Assembly: GCF_002251855.1 (NCBI RefSeq)
Contig: NZ_NOXW01000020.1
Span: 248,001-312,000, forward strand
Source: Rhodoferax sp. TH121
GTDB lineage: Bacteria; Pseudomonadota; Gammaproteobacteria; Burkholderiales; Burkholderiaceae_C
Reading direction: 5' to 3'
DNA length: 64,000 nt
The position numbers were made by a program, and so were the translations under genes. Below the pieces are notes generated by a model. The model was not told where the DNA came from, made no database searches, and saw only the letters and a list, made by a program, of their open reading frames with translations. This document shows positions 28,414 through 37,532 of the stretch, piece after piece; the first letter of the stretch is position 1, and each line of letters begins with the position of its first letter.

Positions 28414-29454
28414 TCAGAACTCGGTAACGACGGTCACGCCCGCCACCTCGAACTTGTCCATGTTCATCAGTGCGGCTATGGACTGCTGCAGGTTGATCTT
28501 CTTACCCACCAGCTTTTCAGGGGCCAGCTTGCCGGTGCGCACCATGTCCAGCATGGCGCCGTAGCGGTGGGCCTGCATGCCGTGGCTGCCCAGAATCTCC
28601 AGCTCATGGGCAATGACCTTGGCCATGGGGATGGCAGGCGTGCTGTTCTCGGCCAGCATCAGCCCCACCTGCACATGCTTGCCGCGCCGGCGCAAATTGC
28701 TGATGGAGTTGAAGCAGGTCGTGGGGTGGCCCAGCGCGTCCAGCGACACATGGGCACCGCCCTGGGTGATCTCCATCACCGCTTCGACCACGTTGGCCAC
28801 TTGGGTGGCGTTGACCGTGGCCACCGCACCCATGGCGCGCGCCATCGCGAGCTTGTCTTCCGAGATGTCGATGGCCACCACATTGGCGCCCACCGCGTGG
28901 GCAATCATGATGGCCGACAGGCCTACGCCGCCACAGCCGTGCACCGCCACCCATTGGCCTGCTGAGGTCTTGCCCTGATCGACCACCGCGCGGAAGGACG
29001 TCACAAAGCGGCAGCCCAGGCTGGCGGCAGTGGCAAAGTCCAGGCTCTCGGGCAGGGCCACAAGGTTCAGATCCGCCTTGTGGATGGACACATATTGCGC
29101 GAACGAACCCCAGTGCGTGAAGCCGGGTTGGAATTGCTTTTCGCACACCTGCTGGTTGCCGGAGTGGCACTCCGGGCAGCTGCCGCAGCCGCCCACAAAG
29201 GGCACGGTGACGCGGTCGCCCACCTTCCAACGGGTGACGTCTTTGCCCACGGCCTCCACCGTGCCAGCCAACTCGTGGCCGGGCACATGGGGCAACACGA
29301 TGTCGGTGTCATGCCCCACCCAGCCATGCCAGTCGCTGCGGCACACGCCCGTGGCCTGCACCTTCACCACCACGCCATGCGTCTCGGGCGTCGGGTCCGG
29401 CACGGTTTGCAGGCGGGGTGGGGCGGAGAAGGCTTCGTAGACGACGGCTTGCAT
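28414..29454 (-). CDS. Zinc-dependent alcohol dehydrogenase
   Basis: 346-residue medium-chain dehydrogenase. Catalytic-zinc ligands are in VCRSDWHGW and VPGHELAG; the structural zinc loop is [20 protein letters not shown]-binding glycines are in [10 protein letters not shown]. Converts an unknown alcohol/aldehyde pair. A single-gene unit, with a dispersed repeat copy upstream. Confidence 0.92.
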   Translation of the reverse strand: MQAVVYEAFSAPPRLQTVPDPTPETHGVVVKVQATGVCRSDWHGWVGHDTDIVLPHVPGHELAGTVEAVGKDVTRWKVGDRVTVPFVGGCGSCPECHSGNQQVCEKQFQPGFTHWGSFAQYVSIHKADLNLVALPESLDFATAASLGCRFVTSFRAVVDQGKTSAGQWVAVHGCGGVGLSAIMIAHAVGANVVAIDISEDKLAMARAMGAVATVNATQVANVVEAVMEITQGGAHVSLDALGHPTTCFNSISNLRRRGKHVQVGLMLAENSTPAIPMAKVIAHELEILGSHGMQAHRYGAMLDMVRTGKLAPEKLVGKKINLQQSIAALMNMDKFEVAGVTVVTEF

Positions 29455-29490
29455 GGGAGGTCCTTGTGGGGGCGTTGAGATAACTCACAT

Positions 29491-29545
29491 GCTATCAAAT
29501 GAATAGCTGCTCGCGCACATTCGGTGGGCGCTAGCAGTCAATTTC
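29491..29545 (+). repeat. Dispersed hairpin/GCTCGCGC repeat copy
   Basis: GCTATCAAATGAATAGC is a perfect 5-bp-stem hairpin, followed by TGCTCGCGCACATTCGG, GGGCGCTAGCAGTCAATTT. It fills the gap between the alcohol dehydrogenase and kynA. Confidence 0.85.
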
Positions 29546-29557
29546 GCTTGTAATCGC

Positions 29558-30442
29558 CTACAGCGCTGTGCGCAGCGTCCAGATCTCGGGGAACAACACC
29601 ACGTCCAGCATCTTGCGCAGGTAGCTCACGCCGCCGGTGCCACCGGTGCCGCGTTTGAAGCCGATGACGCGCTCCACGGTGGTGACATGGCGGAAGCGCC
29701 AGAGGCGGAAGGCGTCTTCCAGGTCGGTCAGTTCCTCGGCCAGTTGGTACAGGTCCCAGTGTGCCTTGGGGTCGCGGTAGACCTGCAGCCAGGCGGCCTC
29801 GACTTCGGGGCTGGCCGCGTAGGGCTGGGTCCAGTCGCGCGCCAAGTGGCTGGCGGGCACTGCAATGCCGCGGCGGGCCATGAGCTTGAGGGCTTCGTCG
29901 TACAGCGAGGGCGCCTCGTATGCGGCCTGCACCAGTGCCAGGCGCTCGGGCGCATGGGCGTGGGGCTTGAGCATGGCGGCGTTTTTGTTGCCCAACGAGA
30001 ACTCGATGCAGCGGTACTGAAAGCTCTGGAACCCGCTGCTCTGGCCCAGGTAGGGCCGCATGGCGGTGTATTCGGGCGGCGTCATGGTGGCCAGCACGTC
30101 CCAGGCGTGGACCAGTTGCTCCATGATTTTGCTCACACGCGCCAACATCTTGAAGGCCGGTGGCAGGTCGTCCTGGGCGATGTGGCGCATGGCGGCAGTG
30201 AGCTCATGCAGCATGAGCTTCATCCACAGCTCGCTGGTCTGGTGCTGGATGATGAAGAGCAGCTCGTCGTGCGTGGGCGACAAGGTGTGCTGCGCCGACA
30301 GGATGGTGTCGATCTGCAGGTAGTCGCCATAGCTCATGGTCTTGCTGAAGTCGAGCTGGGCTTTTTCTTCGGCGACGATGGACTCGCCGGCGGAGGTGGC
30401 CGAAGCGCCGTGCATGGGGCAGCCAGAAGTGGTGTTGTTCAT
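29558..30442 (-). CDS. kynA: Tryptophan 2,3-dioxygenase KynA
   Basis: Haem enzyme oxidising L-tryptophan to N-formylkynurenine. 294 residues. The conserved blocks [36 protein letters not shown] and the C-terminal [21 protein letters not shown] with the haem-ligand His are present. Its ATG is one base after the kynU stop, so the two form an operon kynU-kynA. Confidence 0.96.
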   Translation of the reverse strand: MNNTTSGCPMHGASATSAGESIVAEEKAQLDFSKTMSYGDYLQIDTILSAQHTLSPTHDELLFIIQHQTSELWMKLMLHELTAAMRHIAQDDLPPAFKMLARVSKIMEQLVHAWDVLATMTPPEYTAMRPYLGQSSGFQSFQYRCIEFSLGNKNAAMLKPHAHAPERLALVQAAYEAPSLYDEALKLMARRGIAVPASHLARDWTQPYAASPEVEAAWLQVYRDPKAHWDLYQLAEELTDLEDAFRLWRFRHVTTVERVIGFKRGTGGTGGVSYLRKMLDVVLFPEIWTLRTAL

Positions 30443-30443
30443 G

Positions 30444-31727
30444 TCAGGTCACCGCATGTTTCTGGTTGAACTCGGGGCGCTTCCATTCTTCGGTTTCCAG
30501 CACCTGGCGCAGATGTTCCACGGCATTCCAGACATCCTCAAAGCCAATGTACAGCGGCGTAAAGCCAAAGCGCAGTATGTCCTTGTGCTTGCCGCCATCG
30601 CCGGCGCGGTAGTCGCCGATGACGCCGCGTGCGATGAGGGCCTGCACGATGGCAAACGCACCTTCATCCCGGGTGAGGCAGACCTGTGAGCCGCGCTGCG
30701 CATGGTCACGCGGCGTGGCCAGGCCCAGGCCGTGTCCAGCGCAGCGCTCTTCGACCAATTGAATAAACAGGTCGGTCAGTGCCAATGACTTGGCACGCAG
30801 GGCTTCCATGCCACCGAGCTTCTCTGCTGCTTCAAAGCCTTCCAGGCCACAGCCCAGCAGCGACATGCTGACGATGGGTTGGGTGCCGCAGAGGTAACGC
30901 GTGATGCCGGGGGCGGGCTGGTAGTCTGGCGTGAAGGCAAAGGGAGCCGCATGGCCCCACCAGCCGGATAGCGGCTGCCAGAAGCGGTCGGCATGTTTGG
31001 GGTGTACCCACACAAAGGCCGGCGCGCCGGGGCCGCCGTTCAGGTACTTGTAGCCGCAGCCCACCGAGAAGTCGGCGCCCGAGGCCTTGAGCGTGACCGG
31101 CACGGCGCCCGCGCTGTGCGCCAGATCCCAAATCATCAAAGCGCCAGCGGCGTGGGCGGCGGCGGTCACGGCGGGCATGTCGTGCATGGCGCCGGTGCGG
31201 TAGTTCACGTGGGTGAGCATCAGCACCGCCACGTCGGCAGTCAGTGCGGCAGCAATCTCTTCTGGTTCCACCAGTTTGAGGGTGTAGCCGCGCTCTTTGC
31301 ACAGGCCTTCGGCGATGTAGAGGTCGGTGGGGAAGTTGCTGCGCTCGCTCACGATGAGCTTGCGCTGCGGCGCGTCTTGCGCAGCAATGGACATGGCTGC
31401 GGACAGGACCTTGAACAGGTTGATGGATGTGCTGTCGGTAGCCACCACTTCATCCGCATCCGCTCCGATCAGCGGGGCGATACGGTTGCCCAGGCGCTGC
31501 GGCAGGCTGAACCAGCCGGCCGTGTTCCACGAGCGGATCAGACCCTGGCCCCATTCCTGGGTGACGACTTCAGCGGCACGTGCGGCGGCGGTTTTGGGCA
31601 TCACGCCCAGCGAGTTGCCGTCGAGGTAGATCACGCCTTTGGGAATATCGAACAGGTCGCGCAGCGGGCGCAGGGTGTCGGCCGCATCACGGGCGCGGCA
31701 GTCGTTCAGGGTGAGGGGAGTGGTCAT
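30444..31727 (-). CDS. kynU: Kynureninase KynU
   Basis: PLP enzyme splitting kynurenine to anthranilate and alanine. 427 residues. LDGNSLG near the N-terminus, [13 protein letters not shown] (the PLP-ring-binding Asp), and [14 protein letters not shown] with the Schiff-base Lys are diagnostic. First gene of the operon; divergent from kynR. A kynurenine formamidase (kynB) gene is not present beside it. Confidence 0.96.
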   Translation of the reverse strand: MTTPLTLNDCRARDAADTLRPLRDLFDIPKGVIYLDGNSLGVMPKTAAARAAEVVTQEWGQGLIRSWNTAGWFSLPQRLGNRIAPLIGADADEVVATDSTSINLFKVLSAAMSIAAQDAPQRKLIVSERSNFPTDLYIAEGLCKERGYTLKLVEPEEIAAALTADVAVLMLTHVNYRTGAMHDMPAVTAAAHAAGALMIWDLAHSAGAVPVTLKASGADFSVGCGYKYLNGGPGAPAFVWVHPKHADRFWQPLSGWWGHAAPFAFTPDYQPAPGITRYLCGTQPIVSMSLLGCGLEGFEAAEKLGGMEALRAKSLALTDLFIQLVEERCAGHGLGLATPRDHAQRGSQVCLTRDEGAFAIVQALIARGVIGDYRAGDGGKHKDILRFGFTPLYIGFEDVWNAVEHLRQVLETEEWKRPEFNQKHAVT

Positions 31728-31790
31728 GGTGTCTCAACGTGGGTGGTTTTGCGAAATTATGTGTTGAGGGCTTTGAAAGGTTGATATCTA

Positions 31791-31833
31791 ATCTTCAATA
31801 TTCAGAAAATGGACTAAGTTAGTCTTTGAAGAT
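31791..31833. promoter_or_regulatory. Nested inverted repeats between kynU and kynR
   Basis: Outer arms ATCTTCAA (31791-31798) and TTGAAGAT (31826-31833) enclose an inner perfect dyad GACTAAGTTAGTC (31812-31824). The position between the divergent genes and the AT-rich character fit an Lrp-type (KynR) operator. Inferred, not tested. Confidence 0.6.
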
Positions 31834-31850
31834 CGTTTGGAGAAAAATTT

Positions 31851-32327
31851 ATGCAGCAAGTCACCGATAAAGCCGACCGCCTGCTGCTGCGGGCTTTGCA
31901 AGACAACGCCCGCCTCACCTCGGGTGAGCTGGCGCAGATGGCCCATTTGTCGCAATCGCCCACCTGGCGGCGCGTCAAGCAGCTGGAAGAGGCCGGCACC
32001 ATCAAGGGTTACCACGCCGCGCTGGACCGTCGGGCGCTGGGCTACAGCGTGCTGGCCTTTGTGCTGATCGGCATCGACCACCAGAATGAAGCCTCGTCCC
32101 AGGCTTTTGTAGAAGCGGTGTCCGAGATCCCAGAGGTGGTGCAGTTCCACGCGATCTCAGGGCAGGCAGACTTTCTGGTGGGGCTGGTGGCGCGCGATCT
32201 GGACCACTATTCGGAGTTGCTGCAACGCAAGCTGCACCGCCTGCCGGGTGTGCGGCAGGTGCAGTCGCATTTTTCGTTACAAGAATTCAAGGGACAGATG
32301 GCGGATCTGCCGGTTCCGCTGGAGTGA
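31851..32327 (+). CDS. kynR: Lrp/AsnC-family regulator, probable KynR
   Basis: 158 residues: Lrp-type helix-turn-helix (LRALQDNARLTSGELAQMAHLSQSPTWRRVKQLEEAGTI) followed by the RAM effector domain (VVQFHAISGQADFLVGLVARDL). Divergent from kynU-kynA like Pseudomonas KynR, which activates the kyn genes with kynurenine. Its last 41 bases overlap the end of the convergent Cys-cluster gene. Confidence 0.88.
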   Translation: MQQVTDKADRLLLRALQDNARLTSGELAQMAHLSQSPTWRRVKQLEEAGTIKGYHAALDRRALGYSVLAFVLIGIDHQNEASSQAFVEAVSEIPEVVQFHAISGQADFLVGLVARDLDHYSELLQRKLHRLPGVRQVQSHFSLQEFKGQMADLPVPLE

Positions 32328-32640
32328 TGGGCGTTGGGTCGAGCGGCGGCAGGCCTCGGTTTGCGCGAGCCCGTGCGCAGGCTTCGCTGCCCTCGGTCAG
32401 TTCATGGCAGGGAGCCGGGCGCAGTGCGTAGATGCTGCAGCCCACTTGCTCACCCAGTTTGCCTGTCAGTGCGGTACAGCGAATGGGCACTTCAGCGGTG
32501 CCATTCATGCGCCAGCGGTTGCCACTGACTTCATGCGCCAAGCCGGCGGGCACGGTGCCGCCGGCAAAGTCCATCTCGTAGACTGAAAACTCGACACGGA
32601 AGCACGCGCAGCAGGCACCGCACGTGGTGCAGGCAGACAT
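32287..32640 (-). CDS. YkgJ-family cysteine cluster protein
   Basis: 117 residues. The CTTCGACCACFRVEF cluster near the N-terminus and later CTAL, CSIY and CHEL cysteines form the zinc- or Fe-S-binding signature of the YkgJ/UPF0153 family; function unknown. The Pro-rich tail (PPLDPTPITPAEPADPPSVP) overlaps the end of kynR on the other strand. Confidence 0.82.
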   Translation of the reverse strand: MSACTTCGACCACFRVEFSVYEMDFAGGTVPAGLAHEVSGNRWRMNGTAEVPIRCTALTGKLGEQVGCSIYALRPAPCHELTEGSEACARARANRGLPPLDPTPITPAEPADPPSVP

Positions 32641-32646
32641 ACGTGC

Positions 32647-33618
32647 TCAGAGCTTGCCCAGCAGCAGGTACTCCATCAGGGCCTTCTGCACATGCATACG
32701 GTTTTCGGCTTCGTCCCAGACCACGCTCTGCGGGCCGTCGATCACTTCAGCCTCGACCTCTTCGCCGCGGTGGGCGGGCAGGCAGTGCATGAAGAGGGCG
32801 TCGGGTGCGGCCACGGCCATCATCTTGCGGTCCACGCACCAGGCGGCAAACGCTTTGCGGCGGACTTCGTTCTCGGCCTCAAAGCCCATGCTGGTCCACA
32901 CATCGGTGGTGATGAGGTCAGCACCGCGGCAGGCTTCCAGCGGGTCGCTATAGGTTTTATAGCTGCCCGCGCCCATTCCATGAGCGCTAGCAGCCAATTT
33001 TTCATTGACTTCGTAGCCGCTGGGGGTGGAGACGCGCAGATGGAAGCCCATGATCGCGGCAGCCTGCAGCCAGGTGTTGGCCATGTTGTTGCCGTCGCCC
33101 ACCCAAGTCACCGTCTTGCCTTCGATGGGGCCGCGGTGCTCGATGTAGGTGAAGATGTCGGCCAGGATTTGGCAGGGGTGGAACTCGTTGGTCAGGCCGT
33201 TGATGACCGGTACCCGCGAGTTGGCGGCAAAGGCTTCCAACTTGGTCTGCTCGAAGGTGCGGATCATCACGATGTCGGTCATGCGGCTGATGACCTTGGC
33301 GCTGTCCTCGATCGGCTCGGAGCGGCCCAGTTGGCTGTCGCCTGTGGTGAGGTGCACCACGCTGCCACCCAGCTGGTACATACCGGCCTCAAAGCTCACG
33401 CGTGTGCGGGTGGAGGCTTTCTCAAAGATCATGGCCAGCGTGCGGTCCACCAAGGTGTGGTGGCGCTCGAAGGTTTTGAACTTGCGCTTGATGAAGGCCG
33501 CACGTTCCAGCAGGTAGGCGTATTCGTCGGCTGTGAAGTCGTCAAACTGCAGGTAATGCCGCACGGGTGGCGCACCTTGGGGCAGGGTGCTGGGGATACC
33601 TTGGTTGAGGGGGCTCAT
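32647..33618 (-). CDS. argF: Ornithine carbamoyltransferase
   Basis: Forms citrulline from ornithine and carbamoyl phosphate in arginine synthesis. 323 residues. The EKASTRTRVSF carbamoyl-phosphate loop, HPCQILADI and HCLPAHRGEEV ornithine-site motifs are intact. Between residues about 205 and 225 the sequence KLAASAHGMGAGSYKTY is encoded by a full copy of the dispersed repeat (32947-33000), read in frame in a surface loop where orthologues are variable. Overlaps argD by 4 bases. Confidence 0.96.
   Translation of the reverse strand: MSPLNQGIPSTLPQGAPPVRHYLQFDDFTADEYAYLLERAAFIKRKFKTFERHHTLVDRTLAMIFEKASTRTRVSFEAGMYQLGGSVVHLTTGDSQLGRSEPIEDSAKVISRMTDIVMIRTFEQTKLEAFAANSRVPVINGLTNEFHPCQILADIFTYIEHRGPIEGKTVTWVGDGNNMANTWLQAAAIMGFHLRVSTPSGYEVNEKLAASAHGMGAGSYKTYSDPLEACRGADLITTDVWTSMGFEAENEVRRKAFAAWCVDRKMMAVAAPDALFMHCLPAHRGEEVEAEVIDGPQSVVWDEAENRMHVQKALMEYLLLGKL
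32947..33000 (+). repeat. Dispersed hairpin/GCTCGCGC repeat copy inside argF
   Basis: GCTATAGGTTTTATAGC perfect hairpin, TGCCCGCGCCCATTCC, GAGCGCTAGCAGCCAATTTT. Complete copy, on the strand opposite to argF, entirely within its coding frame. Confidence 0.85.
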
Positions 33619-34832
33619 GCGGACTCCTTCAGTAGAGCAGAAATCAGCGGTGTCAAAATAGCCACGATCTGGTCGGCCTCGGCCGTGCTCAAAATCAGAG
33701 GCGGCACTAGGCGCACCACGGTGTCGGCGGTCACGCTGATGAGCAGGCCGGCATCCAGCGCCCGCTGTACCAGCGTACCGCAGGGCTTGGCCAGATCAAT
33801 ACCCAGCATCAAGCCCTGGCCGCGGACTTCTTTCACGCTGCCGTTGGCCAGCTCGGCTTTCAAGGCGGCTTCCAGCCCGGCCTTGAGGTGTTGGCCCACC
33901 TTTTCTGCATTGGCCAGCAGGCCTTCGGCCTCCATGATGCGGATGGTTTCGACCCCAGCGCGCATGGCCAGCGGGTTGCCGCCAAAGGTGGAGCCGTGGT
34001 TGCCCGGCTGGAAGATGTTGGCGGCCTTGGGGCCGACCACCACAGCGCCGACGGGGACGCCGGAGCCCAGGCCTTTGGCCAGAGGCATCACGTCGGGCTG
34101 GATTCCGGCCCACTGGTGGGCAAACCATTTGCCGGTACGGCCCATGCCGCACTGCACTTCGTCAATCATCAGCAGCCAGTCGCGCTGGTCGCACAGGGCG
34201 CGCACGTCGCGCAAGTAGTCCATGTGCATGGGGTTCACGCCACCTTCGCCCTGAATGGCCTCAAAGAACACTGCCACTACATTGGGGTTGCCTTCGGTGG
34301 CCTTTTTCAGTGCGTCAATGTTGTTGACCGGCACGCGGATAAATCCTTCCACCAGCGGGCCAAAGCCAGCCTGCACCTTGGGGTTGCCCGTGGCGCTGAG
34401 GGTGGCAATGGAGCGGCCATGGAAGGCTTTCTCATAGACAACCACTTCTGGGCGTTCTATGCCCTTGTCGTGGCCGAACTTGCGCGCCAGCTTGAGAGCG
34501 GCTTCGTTGGCTTCCAGTCCGGTGGAGCAGAAGAACACGTTGGTCATGCCCGAACGTTCCACCAAAAGCTTGGCCAGTTCTTCCTGCAGGGGCACGTGGT
34601 AGTAGTTGGAGGTGTGGATCAGCTTGGTGACCTGGTCTTGCAGCGCAGCCACCAGCTGCGGATGGTTGTGCCCCACCGTGTTGACGGCAATGCCACCCAG
34701 GCCGTCCAGGTATTCCTTGCCATTCACATCCCATACGCGGCAGCCTCGTCCATGGCTCAGGGCGACGGGCAGTCGGCCGTAGGTGTTCATCACGTGGGGT
34801 GAAGACGGCGAGGTGGCGAGAGCGGCGGTCAT
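33615..34832 (-). CDS. argD: Acetylornithine aminotransferase
   Basis: PLP-dependent transaminase of arginine synthesis, 405 residues. VNTVGHNHP, FCSTGLEANEAALKLARK, LLMIDEVQCGMGRTGKW and the Schiff-base Lys in PLAKGLGSGVPVGA are present. The ATG at 34832 has CGGAG about 8 bases upstream; a longer reading frame extends through the leader hairpin and is rejected. Operon argD-argF. Confidence 0.94.
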   Translation of the reverse strand: MTAALATSPSSPHVMNTYGRLPVALSHGRGCRVWDVNGKEYLDGLGGIAVNTVGHNHPQLVAALQDQVTKLIHTSNYYHVPLQEELAKLLVERSGMTNVFFCSTGLEANEAALKLARKFGHDKGIERPEVVVYEKAFHGRSIATLSATGNPKVQAGFGPLVEGFIRVPVNNIDALKKATEGNPNVVAVFFEAIQGEGGVNPMHMDYLRDVRALCDQRDWLLMIDEVQCGMGRTGKWFAHQWAGIQPDVMPLAKGLGSGVPVGAVVVGPKAANIFQPGNHGSTFGGNPLAMRAGVETIRIMEAEGLLANAEKVGQHLKAGLEAALKAELANGSVKEVRGQGLMLGIDLAKPCGTLVQRALDAGLLISVTADTVVRLVPPLILSTAEADQIVAILTPLISALLKESA

Positions 34833-34853
34833 GCAATAACTCCGGGGGTGGTT

Positions 34854-34896
34854 AAAAAACAAGGCGGCCCAACTTGAACAAAGGCAGGTTGGGCCG
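34854..34896 (-). promoter_or_regulatory. Terminator-like hairpin in the argD leader
   Basis: Read on the - strand: CGGCCCAAC and GTTGGGCCG make a perfect 9-bp stem (34896 to 34865) with a 14-base loop, then CCTTG and TTTTTT (34859-34854), ending 22 bases before the argD start. No gene ends here on this strand, so it is a candidate attenuator or leader-processing element. A TAGAAT (-10-like) at 34912-34907 just upstream would place the hairpin at the very 5' end of the mRNA. A perfect CATCAC/GTGATG dyad lies at 34948-34960. Confidence 0.55.
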
Positions 34897-35070
34897 TTGA
34901 AGCCTGATTCTAGGCGCATGGCCTATGCCAGTTTCGTGACAAATACACATCACAGTGATGCGCGGCGGCATTGCTGCTTTGTCATCCTGACGACAGCGGA
35001 GCGGGTAGAATCTTGTGCGGCGCAGCACGGCATCTGGCTATTGCGTTCCGCTGCTTTTATTCTCAACCTG

Positions 35071-35385
35071 ATGGCCTCCACTCCTTCCAAAGAACTCTAC
35101 ATCCTGGGACTGACCTTGCAAGGCAAGACGTTTCGCCCCAGCGACTGGGCAGAGCGCTTGGCAGGTGTCATGAGCCAGTTTCGCCCTGGCGGCCCGCAGC
35201 CTGGCAGCCACTTGGGTTACTCCCCCTGGTGCGTGCCCACCTCGATTGGCCAGACCAAGTGCGTGATCGTGCACAGCGACCTGCGCGACTACGATGTGAT
35301 GGCCTGGGACTTTTGCCTGAACTTCGCGCGTGACAACGAGTTGCAGGTTAGCGAAACCCGTCCTGAAATTCCTCCGCGCGCATAG
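35071..35385 (+). CDS. DUF3579 family protein
   Basis: 104 residues, family of unknown function found in betaproteobacteria, usually beside argD/rpsT as here. LYILGLTLQGKTFRPSDWAERLAGVMS and the end CLNFARDNELQV are characteristic. The ATG at 35071 gives the family's normal length; the longer upstream frame is not coding-like. Divergent from argD. Confidence 0.82.
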   Translation: MASTPSKELYILGLTLQGKTFRPSDWAERLAGVMSQFRPGGPQPGSHLGYSPWCVPTSIGQTKCVIVHSDLRDYDVMAWDFCLNFARDNELQVSETRPEIPPRA

Positions 35386-35421
35386 CACTGCGCCTGGCGC
35401 AAATCCAGAGAAACCAGAAAC

Positions 35422-35451
35422 AAAAAAGCCGTTCAGATGAACGGCTTTTTT
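35422..35451. terminator. Bidirectional intrinsic terminator
   Basis: AAAAAAGCCGTTC - AGAT - GAACGGCTTTTTT: a 7-bp GC-containing stem flanked by an A-run and a T-run, between the convergent ends of the DUF3579 gene and rpsT. It serves both. Confidence 0.92.
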
Positions 35452-35523
35452 GCTTTTGCTGACAGCGCACCCACTACAAACGGCGAATCCTGGCCAGCAG
35501 GACTCGTGCGATTGCCTAAATGA

Positions 35524-35823
35524 TTAGGCGGCGAGTGCCAAGGCTTTCACCTTGGTAGCCAAACGGCTCTTGTCGCGGGCTGCTTTGTTCTTGTGGAAGA
35601 TGCCCTTGTCGGCGACGGTGTCGACGACAGCTTGCATCTTGGCAAACAGTTCAGCGGCTTTGGTCTTGTCACCAGCCACAACTGCTTTTTCCACGTTCTT
35701 CACCGCAGTGCGGTATTTGGAGCGCAGGGAAGTGTTCGCTGCGTTGATTTTGATGTCCTGACGGACGCGTTTACGGCCCGACGCCAGGCGCGGGTTCTTT
35801 TTCTTGGGTTTACCAGATGCCAT
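35524..35823 (-). CDS. rpsT: 30S ribosomal protein S20
   Basis: 99-residue basic protein ([19 protein letters not shown]...), binding 16S rRNA in the small subunit. Length and sequence are standard. Divergent from murJ, ends at the bidirectional terminator. Confidence 0.97.
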   Translation of the reverse strand: MASGKPKKKNPRLASGRKRVRQDIKINAANTSLRSKYRTAVKNVEKAVVAGDKTKAAELFAKMQAVVDTVADKGIFHKNKAARDKSRLATKVKALALAA

Positions 35824-35952
35824 TTTGAATATTCCTTGTGTTGGAGGATGTTGTCAGCAAAGCCCGCGATTGTACCAGTAACGCCAAGCAAGCCCAAATC
35901 CTGGCATGGGCAGGCCATCTTTGCGCTTCGGCAGGGGGCTACACTTGGCGGC

Positions 35953-37518
35953 GTGAGCTTGATCAAATCTGTATCTACCGTGTCTCTGTGGACACTGGCC
36001 TCCCGCGTGACCGGGCTGGCCCGCGAGCTGCTGGTGGCAGCGGCCTTTGGCGCCAGTGCCATGACCGATGCCTTCAATGTGGCATTCCGCATCCCCAACT
36101 TGTTTCGCCGCCTGTTTGCCGAGGGCGCCTTTAGCCAGGCTTTTGTGCCTGTGCTGGCCGCCAACAAGGCGCAGCACGGAGAGGCCTCCACCAAGCTGTT
36201 GGTGGACCGCGTCGCCAGCTTGCTGGTGTTGGCTTTGCTGTTGACCTGTGTGTTGGGGGTGTTGCTGGCACCGGTATTGGTGTGGGCCATGGCCAGCGGC
36301 CTTCAAAAAGATGCAGCCGGGTACGACGCTGCCGTGCAGATGACCCGCTTCATGTTCCCCTACATCGGCTTCATGTCCCTGGTGGCCTTGTCGTCCGGCA
36401 TTCTGAATACCTGGAAGCGCTTTGCCGTGCCCGCGGCCACACCGGTGCTGCTGAACATGGCCATGATCACTGCCGCGTGGTTGGGCGTGCCGTGGTTGGC
36501 TGCACGGGGCATTGAGCCCATTTACGCCATGGCGGGCGGCGTGATGGTCGGCGGAGTGCTGCAACTGGCGGTGCAGATTCCAGCCCTGGCGCGGTTGGGC
36601 ATGCTGCCCCGCCTGCGATTCATGGGGCCTGCGCTGCGTGAGGCCTGGACCGACCCTGAGACCCGCCGAATTGGCAAACTCATGCTGCCGGCCCTGCTGG
36701 GGGTCAGCGTGGCGCAGATTTCCTTGCTGATCAACACCCAGATTGCGTCGCACCTGCCCACTGGCAGTGTGAGTTGGCTGACTTATGCCGATCGGCTCAT
36801 GGAATTTCCCACCGCCATGTTGGGTGTGGCGCTGGGTGTCGTGCTGATGCCGCAGCTGGCTGGCGCCAAAGCTACGGGCGATGCGGACAAGTACTCGGCC
36901 CTGCTGGACTGGGGGCTGCGCATTGTGGTGCTCCTGTCTGTGCCCTGTGCGATTGGCTTGCTGGCGTTTTCCAAACCGCTGGTGGCGGTGCTCTACCACT
37001 ATGGGGCCTTCACCGCCCATGATGTGCAGCAAACCACACTGGCCTTGATGGGCTGGGGTGTGGGCTTGGTGGGCATTGTGGCCATCAAGGTGCTGGCGCC
37101 GGGCTATTACGCGAGCCAAGACATCAAGACGCCGGTGCGGATTGCCGTGGTCGTGCTGGTCGTGACCCAGTTGCTCAACATCGGGCTGGTACCCCTGTTC
37201 AAACATGCGGGCTTGTCGCTGTCGATTGGTTTGGGTGCCATGCTCAATGCGCTATGGCTCTTGGTCGGTTTGCTGCGCCGTGGCAGCTACCGGCCGCAGG
37301 CGGGCTGGGGGCGGTTTGTGCTGCAGGTGTTGGCAGCGAGCGCGCTGCTGGTGATTTACCTGCTGTGGGCCGCGGGCCTGGTGGACTGGGTGGCGCTGCG
37401 CAGCCAGAGCATGCTGCGGATTGGCTGGTTGACCCTGCTGTTGGGTGGTGCCATGCTGGTGTACTTGGGCGCGGCATGGGCCGCTGGCCTGAACCTGCGG
37501 CAGATGTTGCGCCGCTAG
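35953..37518 (+). CDS. murJ: Lipid II flippase MurJ
   Basis: Flips lipid II across the inner membrane for peptidoglycan synthesis. 521 residues with about 14 membrane segments. ASRVTGLARELLVAAAFGAS, DAFNVAFRIPNLFRRLFAEGAFSQAFVPV are diagnostic of MurJ/MviN. The GTG at 35953 (MSLIKSVSTVSLWTLASR) gives the right start; the longer upstream frame runs through rpsT and is not coding. Confidence 0.95.
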   Translation: MSLIKSVSTVSLWTLASRVTGLARELLVAAAFGASAMTDAFNVAFRIPNLFRRLFAEGAFSQAFVPVLAANKAQHGEASTKLLVDRVASLLVLALLLTCVLGVLLAPVLVWAMASGLQKDAAGYDAAVQMTRFMFPYIGFMSLVALSSGILNTWKRFAVPAATPVLLNMAMITAAWLGVPWLAARGIEPIYAMAGGVMVGGVLQLAVQIPALARLGMLPRLRFMGPALREAWTDPETRRIGKLMLPALLGVSVAQISLLINTQIASHLPTGSVSWLTYADRLMEFPTAMLGVALGVVLMPQLAGAKATGDADKYSALLDWGLRIVVLLSVPCAIGLLAFSKPLVAVLYHYGAFTAHDVQQTTLALMGWGVGLVGIVAIKVLAPGYYASQDIKTPVRIAVVVLVVTQLLNIGLVPLFKHAGLSLSIGLGAMLNALWLLVGLLRRGSYRPQAGWGRFVLQVLAASALLVIYLLWAAGLVDWVALRSQSMLRIGWLTLLLGGAMLVYLGAAWAAGLNLRQMLRR

Positions 37519-37532
37519 ACGGAGACCTTGCC

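Noticed and set aside
32692..34218. Long + strand open frame over argF and argD
   Set aside because: Antisense shadow of two recognisable enzymes. No ribosome site, no homology-like features.
37254..37532. Upstream-extended start for the SirB1-like gene
   Set aside because: The extension lies inside murJ in another frame. The ATG at 37533 fits family length.
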